A stretch of DNA of 12,055 nucleotides, taken from contig DAOUBA010000202.1 of assembly GCA_034432855.1 (NCBI GenBank), forward strand, positions 1 through 12,055, read 5' to 3'. This DNA is from DAOUBA01 sp034432855. Its GTDB lineage: Bacteria > Chloroflexota > Anaerolineae > B4-G1. Under the pieces are notes generated by a model. It did not search any database and was not told the DNA's origin. It saw only the letters and a list, made by a program, of their open reading frames with translations. This document shows, in pieces, positions 6,351 to 11,865 of this stretch. Position numbers and translations under genes: made by a program. Position 1 is the stretch's first letter. The number at the start of each line of letters is the position of its first letter.

Positions 6351-8555
6351 ATGCAACGCACAATGGCACTCTTTACGGCTCTGGCGCTTGGATTGGGAAT
6401 GGCACTTTTGCCGGCCCTGGTCGCGCCGGCAGCGGCGCAGCCGGCCAGGGCGGCGCTCCCGCCGGTGACGAACACGGATGGGCGCGCGGGGCTGTGCTAT
6501 TCCTTCTACCCTGGCCCGCAGGGGCAGGATCGCTACTACCTGCCGCTGGCCGTGCAGGCCGGCTCCCGGTGGGACCGCTTTGACTTTTCCTGGCTGCGCC
6601 TGGAGCCCGAGGACAACGTCTGGGACAGCAACTGGCTTGCCGGCTACGATGATCTGGTGAGCGACTTGCGCGATGCCGGGGTCCAGAACATCGTCGGTAT
6701 CCTGCTCTGGACACCCGAATGGGCGGCCACGGGCGGGGCGCAGGGGATGCAGGTCTTCTCCTTCGATAAGCGTCCTACCGGCTGGTATGCCCCCACCTCC
6801 CGCTTGCGGATGGCACCTCAGGCGGTCAGCGCGGCTTCTTCTCCGCCCCGAGGGTTATACGAGGAATGGAACGACTGGACAGAGGCAGACGGTGACGAAA
6901 TCAACTACTGGGGACGCTTTGTCTACACCGTAACATACCGGTATAAAAGTCATGTCAAGTACTGGGAAATCTGGAACGAGCCGGAATGGAGCTACTTTTG
7001 GTCTGGGACCTCGACCGATTACACCCAGTTGCTCAAGGTGGGCTATCAGGCGACCAAGGCGGCCTGCCCGGACTGCAAGGTGCTCTTTGGCGGCCTGCAT
7101 TACTGGGCCAATCGGAACTATTACAGATGGGTGTTGCGCCAGATCAATCAGGATCCTGAGGCGCCGTCGAACAACTATTTCTTCGACATCATGTCGGTGC
7201 ACCTCTATAGCCGCTCCTCCAATACCTATGACGAGATCGCCAACATCCGCAGCGGAATGACGACGTACAACGTGGGCGACCATCCCATCTGGCTCACCGA
7301 GACCGGCGTGCCGGTGTGGGGTGATGCTTATGAGTGGGTTCCTGCTCTACCCAAGTATGATTATGCTGCCACCAGAGATGAGGCCGCCGCCTACCTGATC
7401 CAGTCCTACGCCAACGCCTTGGCCTCCGGCGTCGAGCGCTACTTCTTCTTCCGTACCCACGATGATTGGTGTGACAAGAACCGCGACGGCGACTGCAATG
7501 ATCAGGTAGATGGTGGTATGTCCGAAGCGTTTGGCCTCGTGCGTGACAACGGAACGCTCCGCCCTGCCTACTTCGCCTACCAGGTGGCCGCGACGTACCT
7601 GATCTCCCCCACCTTCACCACGCGCGAGGTGACCGGCGGCGGCATCAACGTCACGTTGTGGGGCACGCCGCGCGGCAAGGTCAGCGTGCTGTGGAATCCC
7701 GCCCCCACGGCCACCGTATACACCCTCGCGGCTGCGCGGCCTACGGCCACGCTCGTTTACCGCTCGGGCGACACGCAGCCCCTCACGGCCATTGATAATG
7801 CTTATACCATCCTCCTGCCCGGCGCCACGGCTAACCTGGTCTCCAATCCCGACGACTATATCATCGGCGGCGACCCGCGGATCGTGATCGAGTCGGAGAC
7901 GAACAGCGCACCGCCCACCTCCACCGTCCATCCGCTGCCGGCGGTGACGGTCACCCCCTCGTTTACCGTGACTTGGGGGGGCCAGGACAACGAATCGGGC
8001 GTCCAGTTCTACGATGTGCAAGTGCGCGATGGGTCCGGCGCATGGACGCTGTGGAAGCAATGGACCACCGGCACGTCCGGCGTCTTTACCGGCGTGCACG
8101 GCCACACCTACTCCTTTCGCGTGCGGGCGACCGACCGCGTGGGCAACCGCGCGGATTGGCCCAACCATGCGCAGGCCTCGACCACCCTGGACCTCGCCAG
8201 CACGCTCCATCTCGTCAGCATCGGGCCCTTCTTCACCGACGAGAATCGCAACGACGTCTGGGACACAGGGAGCGGCGAGATCGCCCTGAGCGAGGTGAGG
8301 TTGGTGTTCCGCGACGGCGCCGGCCGGGAGTTGATCGGCGCCACGGTGAGTGGGCCGCGGAAGTTTACGACGACGATCCTGGCAGGAGAGACTTATTGGG
8401 TGCACCTGACTGCGACTATTGCAATGACCGACTATATCCGCCTCTTGCCGTTCACCTGGCCGCGGGGTCGGGAAGTGTATACCGAGTCGCTGGGCACGGT
8501 GGGCCTACGGCCTGCGAAGCATGTCTATATGCCGTTGGTCATGCGCCGTTATTGA
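6351..8555 (+). CDS. Secreted clan GH-A-like glycoside hydrolase with FnIII and SdrD-B-like domains (734 aa)
   Basis: ATG preceded by GGAGG with 7 nt spacing. A signal peptide (about 1-30, ending near AAAQPA) shows export. Residues about 40-420 look like a TIM-barrel glycosidase: an early strand (RWDRFDFSWLRLEPED), the acid/base motif W208-N209-E210-P211 (YWEIWNEPEW) and a probable nucleophile Glu317 in PIWLTETGVPVWG. The spacing of 107 residues fits clan GH-A (GH5/GH39-like). An EF-hand-like calcium loop starts at Asp375 (DKNRDGDCNDQVD). Residues about 522-614 are a fibronectin type III domain (YDVQVRDGSG, YSFRVRATDRVGNRADW). Residues about 620-720 resemble an SdrD B domain (FFTDENRNDVWDTG). 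The C-terminus is VYMPLVMRRY, a tail style I recall from secreted Chloroflexota proteins. It likely acts on polysaccharide outside the cell; family and substrate are not resolved. Confidence 0.85.
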   Translation: MQRTMALFTALALGLGMALLPALVAPAAAQPARAALPPVTNTDGRAGLCYSFYPGPQGQDRYYLPLAVQAGSRWDRFDFSWLRLEPEDNVWDSNWLAGYDDLVSDLRDAGVQNIVGILLWTPEWAATGGAQGMQVFSFDKRPTGWYAPTSRLRMAPQAVSAASSPPRGLYEEWNDWTEADGDEINYWGRFVYTVTYRYKSHVKYWEIWNEPEWSYFWSGTSTDYTQLLKVGYQATKAACPDCKVLFGGLHYWANRNYYRWVLRQINQDPEAPSNNYFFDIMSVHLYSRSSNTYDEIANIRSGMTTYNVGDHPIWLTETGVPVWGDAYEWVPALPKYDYAATRDEAAAYLIQSYANALASGVERYFFFRTHDDWCDKNRDGDCNDQVDGGMSEAFGLVRDNGTLRPAYFAYQVAATYLISPTFTTREVTGGGINVTLWGTPRGKVSVLWNPAPTATVYTLAAARPTATLVYRSGDTQPLTAIDNAYTILLPGATANLVSNPDDYIIGGDPRIVIESETNSAPPTSTVHPLPAVTVTPSFTVTWGGQDNESGVQFYDVQVRDGSGAWTLWKQWTTGTSGVFTGVHGHTYSFRVRATDRVGNRADWPNHAQASTTLDLASTLHLVSIGPFFTDENRNDVWDTGSGEIALSEVRLVFRDGAGRELIGATVSGPRKFTTTILAGETYWVHLTATIAMTDYIRLLPFTWPRGREVYTESLGTVGLRPAKHVYMPLVMRRY

Positions 8556-8674
8556 CGTTCGTAAAGGGACGTTTGGATCTGCTGCGATGATTAGCGGCGT
8601 CCGCCGGATACGGATAAAATTGCCCTGGAGGTTGTTCGACCGTTGTCCTGAGCGGGTAGTGTGAAGCGATGGGC

Positions 8675-8703
8675 TTGACACCGGTCGTGAAGGTGGTTAA
8701 AAT
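8675..8703 (+). promoter_or_regulatory. Sigma-70 promoter of the XRE-type HTH gene
   Basis: Perfect TTGACA (8675-8680), 17-nt spacer, TAAAAT (8698-8703). The predicted start near 8710 coincides with the GGAGG ribosome site (8710-8714); ATG is at 8721. The rest of the 8556-8720 gap holds no clear gene or terminator. Confidence 0.8.
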
Positions 8704-8720
8704 CGGGCCGGAGGTAGAGC

Positions 8721-8972
8721 ATGGGCAAGCGCAGGGTCAAGTACCAGTGGGATGCAGAATCCATCCGCGCGTTGCGCAAGCACCTGGGGTTGACTCAGCA
8801 AGAGATGTCCGAGGAACTCGGCACACGCCAGCAGACCATCAGCGAATGGGAGACCGGGATGTATCGCCCGCGTGGGGGGATGAACCGGCTCTTGACGCTC
8901 ATCGCCGAACGGGCCGATTTCAAATACCAGGTCAAATCCGATAGCCCCGCGGAGGAGCCCTCCAAACCTTAA
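8721..8972 (+). CDS. Small XRE-family helix-turn-helix DNA-binding protein (83 aa)
   Basis: ATG preceded by GGAGG with 6 nt spacing. Residues about 14-60 form a single HTH_3/XRE domain: SIRALRKHLGLTQQEMSEEL, then the recognition helix in GTRQQTISEWETG and the usual MYRPRGGMNRLLTLIAE. The short basic N-terminus and acidic C-terminal tail (SPAEEPSKP) add no other domain. Such small single-HTH proteins act as transcriptional repressors or as antitoxins of type II systems. It has its own consensus promoter. Immediately downstream lies a second promoter with two palindromic operators serving a 56-residue protein, so this protein is the nearest candidate to bind those operators. That link is inference. 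No partner toxin is recognisable. Confidence 0.85.
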   Translation: MGKRRVKYQWDAESIRALRKHLGLTQQEMSEELGTRQQTISEWETGMYRPRGGMNRLLTLIAERADFKYQVKSDSPAEEPSKP

Positions 8973-8988
8973 AATCGGTCCCTGCCCC

Positions 8989-9017
8989 TTGACTTTCTAC
9001 ACGTTTCCGTGTATAAT
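8989..9017 (+). promoter_or_regulatory. Consensus sigma-70 promoter of the 56-residue gene
   Basis: TTGACT (8989-8994), 17-nt spacer, perfect TATAAT (9012-9017). Transcription should start near 9024, giving a leader of about 77 nt. The spacer is largely filled by a palindromic operator that also covers the first two bases of the -10 box. Confidence 0.88.
8998..9013. promoter_or_regulatory. Palindromic operator O1 between -35 and -10
   Basis: TACACG-TTTC-CGTGTA: perfect 6-bp arms around a 4-nt centre. A dimeric repressor bound here would block RNA polymerase. It matches O2 at 9066-9081 in 14 of 16 positions, differing only in the central bases. Confidence 0.8.
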
Positions 9018-9030
9018 ATAAGCGTTGGTG

Positions 9031-9066
9031 GGAGAGCAGCGGCTCTCCATTGTTTTATCTTATTTT
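9031..9066 (+). terminator. Attenuator-like hairpin and T-rich stretch in the leader
   Basis: GGAGAGC (9031-9037), loop AGCG, GCTCTCC (9042-9048): a perfect 7-bp GC-rich stem, followed by a T-rich stretch (ATTGTTTTATCTTATTTT) to 9066. It lies between the promoter and the 56-residue gene, so it would work as an attenuator. The T-tract is interrupted, so termination may be partial. A stem covering the GGAG could also form without termination. Confidence 0.55.
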
Positions 9067-9083
9067 ACACGTTAACGTGTAAA
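9064..9083. promoter_or_regulatory. Perfect 20-bp palindrome, operator O2
   Basis: TTTACACGTT followed by AACGTGTAAA, a perfect 20-bp palindrome. Its core TACACG-TTAA-CGTGTA matches O1 except for two central bases. Centres of O1 and O2 are 68 bp apart. It lies just upstream of the AAGGAG ribosome site (9088-9093). Confidence 0.85.
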
Positions 9084-9100
9084 TAGTAAGGAGCAAAGCA

Positions 9101-9271
9101 ATGGCGGCTCGTGTGCTCGTTGAGATCATCCGGGCGTGGGAGCGGGAACAGTTGACGGTCGAGCAGGCGATCGGCCAGATGCTGTTGCTGCTGCAAGAAC
9201 TGGAGGAACGGTTGCGTATCGTGGAGAGCCGCTTGGGGCGTCACGCGGAGAATGAAAAGCCCCGGCCTTGA
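9101..9271 (+). CDS. 56-residue leucine-rich amphipathic protein, unknown function
   Basis: ATG at 9101 follows AAGGAG (9088-9093) with 7 nt spacing and reads 56 codons to TGA at 9269-9271. The protein begins MAARVLVEIIRAWEREQ, continues LTVEQAIGQM, and then has a strongly amphipathic Leu/Glu/Arg helix (LLLLQELEERLRIVESRLG) that looks able to form a coiled coil. It has no signal peptide, membrane helix, cysteine or known motif. Consensus promoter, exact ribosome site, dual operators and leader hairpin all point to a real and tightly controlled gene. It may be a small adaptor, an antitoxin-like partner, or a subunit that pairs with another helix. I do not recognise the family. Its last codons also form one arm of a terminator serving the opposite strand. 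Confidence 0.75.
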   Translation: MAARVLVEIIRAWEREQLTVEQAIGQMLLLLQELEERLRIVESRLGRHAENEKPRP

Positions 9272-9279
9272 CCGGGGCT
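9251..9279 (-). terminator. Intrinsic terminator of the second sigma operon
   Basis: Read on the minus strand: AGCCCCGG (9279-9272), 6-nt loop, CCGGGGCT (9265-9258), then TTTT (9258-9255, the last stem base shared). A perfect 8-bp stem plus T-run, 24 nt after the stop of the minus-strand operon at 9303. On the plus strand no T-run follows, so it is directional. Confidence 0.8.
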
Positions 9280-9302
9280 ATGCGCGATTGTCGGGGGCAT
9301 CT

Positions 9303-9692
9303 CTAGACGTGAGCGGTGCGCGCGTGCGAGCGGGCGCGCCAACGCACGATGACGAATACGATGGTGCCTACAATCGAGGCGATCGAGACGAGCGAGCCGA
9401 CCGCCGCTACCCCGATCACCAGGCGCTTCCGCCCCCGTTTCGCCAGCACGACCTGACGCTGGGCATTCTTCGCCAATTCCTTGCCCAGCGTGCGCACGAA
9501 CGCCGCCGACGGCTGCACGGGCTGCATGTTCTGGTGTAGGTGCTCGGCCAGCCGGAACAGCGGCGCAAGTTCCTCGCGCTCTTCGTCTGTCAAGGCGATC
9601 GGCGGCACCGCCGGTTGCCGGCCGATCAGTCCTTCGGCGTGAGCGGCAAGCGCTTCGGCTGCGCGTTCTTCACCGGTTATCCGTTTTCCCAT
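9303..9692 (-). CDS. Small single-helix membrane protein, putative anti-sigma factor (129 aa)
   Basis: I chose ATG at 9692 (MGKRITGEE) because AGGAGG lies 6 nt upstream. The frame stays open to 9728, but that extension has no such site. The start overlaps the sigma gene's 3' end by 16 nt, implying translational coupling. Residues 1-90 are soluble and charged, with a helical stretch (LTDEEREELAPLFRLAEHLH) and a motif QPVQPSAAFVRTLGKEL. Basic KRGRKR precedes one membrane helix (about 91-116), and a short basic tail ends the protein. A gene right after an ECF sigma factor that encodes a cytoplasmic helical domain plus one membrane helix is usually its anti-sigma factor. It has no cysteine, so it is not a zinc-binding (ZAS) type, and no outer sensor domain. 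Function is inferred from context. Confidence 0.75.
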   Translation of the reverse strand: MGKRITGEERAAEALAAHAEGLIGRQPAVPPIALTDEEREELAPLFRLAEHLHQNMQPVQPSAAFVRTLGKELAKNAQRQVVLAKRGRKRLVIGVAAVGSLVSIASIVGTIVFVIVRWRARSHARTAHV

Positions 9693-10255
9693 AGGTCTCC
9701 TCCTGCCGTCCATCCCATCTGCTCGCATTCCTGACGTAGCGCCCTTAGCGTCCGGTGATAGAGCGACTTGATCGCTCCTTCCGAGCGCCCCATCACTTCC
9801 GCGATCTCGGCATTGCTCATCTGCTCGACGAATTTGAGGATCAACAGTTGCTGGCGGTCGGGCGGTAACCGCCGCACTGCCGCGAGCAACATCTCGCGCT
9901 CGTACTGCTCGTCGCTGGCAACGGCGGGCTCCTCCCGTCGGAGCGCGAGCAGCGTTGCCTCTTCGAGCGGGACCATCTGCCGCCGTTGGGTGTCGCGGTG
10001 CCAGTTTGCCACCACATTGTGCGCGATGCGGTACAGGTACGCCGAAAAAGGCGCTCCGCGATCCACGTAGCGCGGAAAGTGCTTCAGCGCGCGGTAGAAC
10101 GTGCGCGCCGTCAGATCCTCTGCGTCATAATGGTTGCCCGTGCGATAGTAGATGTAGTTGTAGATGCGATCCACGTACCGCTCGTACAGGAGGCTGAATG
10201 CTTCCGCATCCTCCTTGGCACGGGCGATGAGCACCGAGTCGCTCTCTTCGTGCAT
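9677..10255 (-). CDS. ECF-type RNA polymerase sigma factor (192 aa)
   Basis: Region 2 spans about residues 10-85: AFSLLYERYVDRIYNYIYYR, then the core-binding and -10 helix (DAEDLTARTFYRALKHF) and AYLYRIAHNVVANWHRD. Region 4 spans about 120-180: LPPDRQQLLILKFVEQMSNAEIAEVMGRSEGAIKSLYHRTLRALR, the helix-turn-helix that reads the -35 element. I chose ATG at 10255 (MHEESDSVLIARAKED) because it matches the usual ECF N-terminus and has AGGA 8 nt upstream. A longer frame from GTG at 10324 would add 23 residues unlike ECF proteins. Its promoter at 10390-10362 is of housekeeping type, so no self-recognition is evident. It is coupled to the downstream membrane protein and diverges from an Ig-like membrane protein gene. 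Confidence 0.93.
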   Translation of the reverse strand: MHEESDSVLIARAKEDAEAFSLLYERYVDRIYNYIYYRTGNHYDAEDLTARTFYRALKHFPRYVDRGAPFSAYLYRIAHNVVANWHRDTQRRQMVPLEEATLLALRREEPAVASDEQYEREMLLAAVRRLPPDRQQLLILKFVEQMSNAEIAEVMGRSEGAIKSLYHRTLRALRQECEQMGWTAGGDLWENG

Positions 10256-10361
10256 GTCTTCTATCCTGGTTGCTCGACAAAGGGAGCGACGATGTTCCGG
10301 TCTCGATAATGGAAACACCGTCACCCTCTCCTAGTTGCGCGATTACGAACAGCGCAGGGTT

Positions 10362-10390
10362 AGTATATCAGAGTAGCGACGGCTGGTCAA
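10362..10390 (-). promoter_or_regulatory. Sigma-70 promoter of the second ECF sigma operon
   Basis: On the minus strand: TTGACC (10390-10385), 17-nt spacer, TATACT (10367-10362). Predicted start near 10355, giving a leader of about 100 nt to the chosen ATG. Confidence 0.75.
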
Positions 10391-10400
10391 CCCAAGTCTC

Positions 10401-10429
10401 TTGTCATTCTGACCCTTTCGTGTTACACT
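10401..10429 (+). promoter_or_regulatory. Extended -10 promoter of the Ig-like membrane protein gene
   Basis: TTGTCA (10401-10406), 17-nt spacer, TACACT (10424-10429), with TG one base upstream of the -10 (10421-10422). ATG follows at 10463. Confidence 0.7.
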
Positions 10430-10462
10430 TTTACATCACAAATCTGATATTGAGGGAGATCT

Positions 10463-11185
10463 ATGCACAAGCGTGCAATAGCCGTGGGAATCGTACTGGT
10501 AGTGGCCCTGCTTGGGCCGGGCCGGCTCGGTCATGCGGCACCCCTCGCCCAAGGGCAGGCGATTGTGACCTATCCGACTGATGGCGCAACCGTCAGTGGT
10601 GTCGTGCAGATCACGGGGATCGCAACGCATCCCAATATCTTCTGGTATGATGTGAGTTATGCTGTCGGTCCTGACGCCACGGCCGGAACGCAATGGGTCA
10701 GTTTGGCGCGCGTGGAGAACACGCGCGTCGAAAACGGCGTGCTGGCTACCTGGGATACCACCGGCCTGCCCAACGGACAATACTGTCTGGCCTTGACGAT
10801 GGTGGGCAGGGATGACTCGTTCACGTACCAACAGATCGTGAGACGTTTAACAGTTGACAACACCCAACTCGTGGCCTCGCCAACCCCGGAAGAGGTCACT
10901 CCATCACCGCTGCCTACCGCTGTGATCGGGCCGACGGCGACGCCGGTGACGGTCGAGCAGCCGCCTACCGCTACCCCGCGAGCCTCTCCTGCGCCTGGCG
11001 AAGGAGAGGAGGAGACCACTCCTGATGCAGAGAGACGCTCTCGCCTGGTGTTTGACACAGCCGGACTACGGGATGCCTTTTGCAACGGCGGGCTGGTAGT
11101 CCTCATGCTGTTTGTGCTGTTGGGCCTTTACCAGTCGGCCAAGGCCATCATCCGCTGGTACCTGCGTGGGCGGAGACCGCTCTGA
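10463..11185 (+). CDS. Secreted Ig-like protein with C-terminal membrane anchor (240 aa)
   Basis: ATG preceded by a GAGGGAG site. A signal peptide (about 1-25, MHKRAIAVGIVLVVALLG, ending near GHAA) is followed by a bacterial Ig-like domain (about 33-132) with the pattern IVTYPTDGATVSGVVQITG, FWYDVSYAVG and LATWDTTGLPNGQYCLALT. A Pro/Thr-rich linker (about 137-190) leads to a membrane helix (about 209-226) and a basic tail (RWYLRGRRPL). The predicted topology is domain outside, tail inside. It is transcribed divergently from the second ECF sigma operon, whose putative anti-sigma lacks an outer domain. It could be the sensor or the main target of that operon, but this rests on position only. 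A structural role at the envelope is equally possible. Confidence 0.8.
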   Translation: MHKRAIAVGIVLVVALLGPGRLGHAAPLAQGQAIVTYPTDGATVSGVVQITGIATHPNIFWYDVSYAVGPDATAGTQWVSLARVENTRVENGVLATWDTTGLPNGQYCLALTMVGRDDSFTYQQIVRRLTVDNTQLVASPTPEEVTPSPLPTAVIGPTATPVTVEQPPTATPRASPAPGEGEEETTPDAERRSRLVFDTAGLRDAFCNGGLVVLMLFVLLGLYQSAKAIIRWYLRGRRPL

Positions 11186-11210
11186 GTCGGGGTAATTCCG
11201 GCCATTCGGC

Positions 11211-11270
11211 ACGCAACACGCGGTACGCAATACGCAGTACGCAACACGTTTCCCGTATTGCGTATTCCGT
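11211..11270. repeat. Heptamer tandem repeat with inverted copies upstream of pth
   Basis: Five tandem heptamers, ACGCAAC, ACGCGGT, ACGCAAT, ACGCAGT, ACGCAAC (11211-11245), then two on the opposite strand (11256-11270). TACGCAATACG (11224-11234) and CGTATTGCGTA (11254-11264) form a perfect 11-bp stem with a 19-nt loop. The block lies just before the pth start and would be in its mRNA leader if transcribed from upstream. Confidence 0.85.
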
Positions 11271-11286
11271 GAGAATGAGATCCACG

Positions 11287-11865
11287 ATGGAAGCCTACCT
11301 CATCGCTGGGCTGGGCAATCCGGGCCACCGACATGCCGCGAACCGACATAACGTCGGCTTCCGTTGCGTCGAACGGCTGGCCGCTGCGCACGGTTGGGCC
11401 TTTGACAAACGTCAAAAGAACGGGCGTGTTGCTCTGGGGGAGATCGGCGGCCAGCGGGTGATCTTGGTCAAGCCGCAAACCTTTATGAATGAGAGTGGGC
11501 GTGCCGTAGTCGCTCTGGCTCGCTTCTATCAAGTGCCGCCGGAGCGGATGCTGGTGTGCTACGACGACCTCGATCTGCCGCTGGGCACGGTACGGCTGCG
11601 CCCCGAAGGCGGCAGCGGCGGCCACAAGGGCATGCGCTCGATCATCGAGCACCTGGGAAGCCAGAACTTTCCCCGCCTGCGTATCGGCATCGGCCGTCCG
11701 CCAGGGCAGATGGACCCGGCGGCCTACGTGTTGCAGGATTTCTCTGTAGAAGAGCAACCGTTGGTGGATGAGGCGCTGGCGCGAGCTGTGGCGGCTGTTG
11801 AGACCTGGTTGCGCGAGGGGATCGTAATGGCGATGAGCCGGCACAATCGGGGTGGTGGATTGTGA
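11287..11865 (+). CDS. pth: Peptidyl-tRNA hydrolase (192 aa)
   Basis: Releases tRNA from peptidyl-tRNA that drops off ribosomes, in the cytosol. ATG at 11287 (MEAYLIAGLGNPG) was chosen because it matches the family N-terminus and gives the usual length. The frame is open upstream to 11080, but that part translates repeat sequence and overlaps the preceding gene. Key residues stand at positions close to those of the E. coli enzyme: Asn11, His21 (RHNVGF), Met67-Asn68 (KPQTFMNESG), Asp93 (YDDLDLPLG) and His113 (GGSGGHKG). The ribosome site is weak (GAGA, 6 nt upstream). ATG at 11275 is a possible alternative. The stop TGA overlaps the GTG start of the next gene, mfd, so the two are co-transcribed and probably coupled. 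Confidence 0.95.
   Translation: MEAYLIAGLGNPGHRHAANRHNVGFRCVERLAAAHGWAFDKRQKNGRVALGEIGGQRVILVKPQTFMNESGRAVVALARFYQVPPERMLVCYDDLDLPLGTVRLRPEGGSGGHKGMRSIIEHLGSQNFPRLRIGIGRPPGQMDPAAYVLQDFSVEEQPLVDEALARAVAAVETWLREGIVMAMSRHNRGGGL

Larger units (their letters stand above)
10256..10462. other. Divergent promoter region between the second sigma operon and the Ig-like protein gene
   Basis: 207 nt with no gene. Two outward-facing promoters stand back to back, with -35 boxes only 10 nt apart (10385-10390 minus, 10401-10406 plus). A shared regulator could act on both. Confidence 0.75.

Noticed and set aside
7347..8405. 352-codon open frame on the minus strand across the glycosidase gene
   Set aside because: Gly/Arg/Val-rich shadow translation with no domain; the plus frame has signal peptide, WNEP and FnIII features.
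8678..8690. Third copy of the TACACG/CGTGTA operator at the HTH gene promoter (ACACCGGTCGTGA)
   Set aside because: Only parts of the arms match and the centre is one base shorter; too weak to claim autoregulation.
9693..9728. Longer start (9728) for the putative anti-sigma gene
   Set aside because: No ribosome site in front of it, whereas AGGAGG stands 6 nt before ATG at 9692.
10256..10324. Longer start (GTG at 10324) for the second sigma factor
   Set aside because: The AGGAG there is only 3 nt away and the extra 23 residues are unlike ECF N-termini; ATG at 10255 fits better.
11244..11253. ACACGTTTCC matching half of operator O1
   Set aside because: It lies inside the heptamer repeat block and lacks the second arm; probably chance.
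11080..11286. N-terminal extension of pth up to 11080
   Set aside because: The extension overlaps the previous gene and translates the heptamer repeats; family length and the AGLGNPG N-terminus support 11287.
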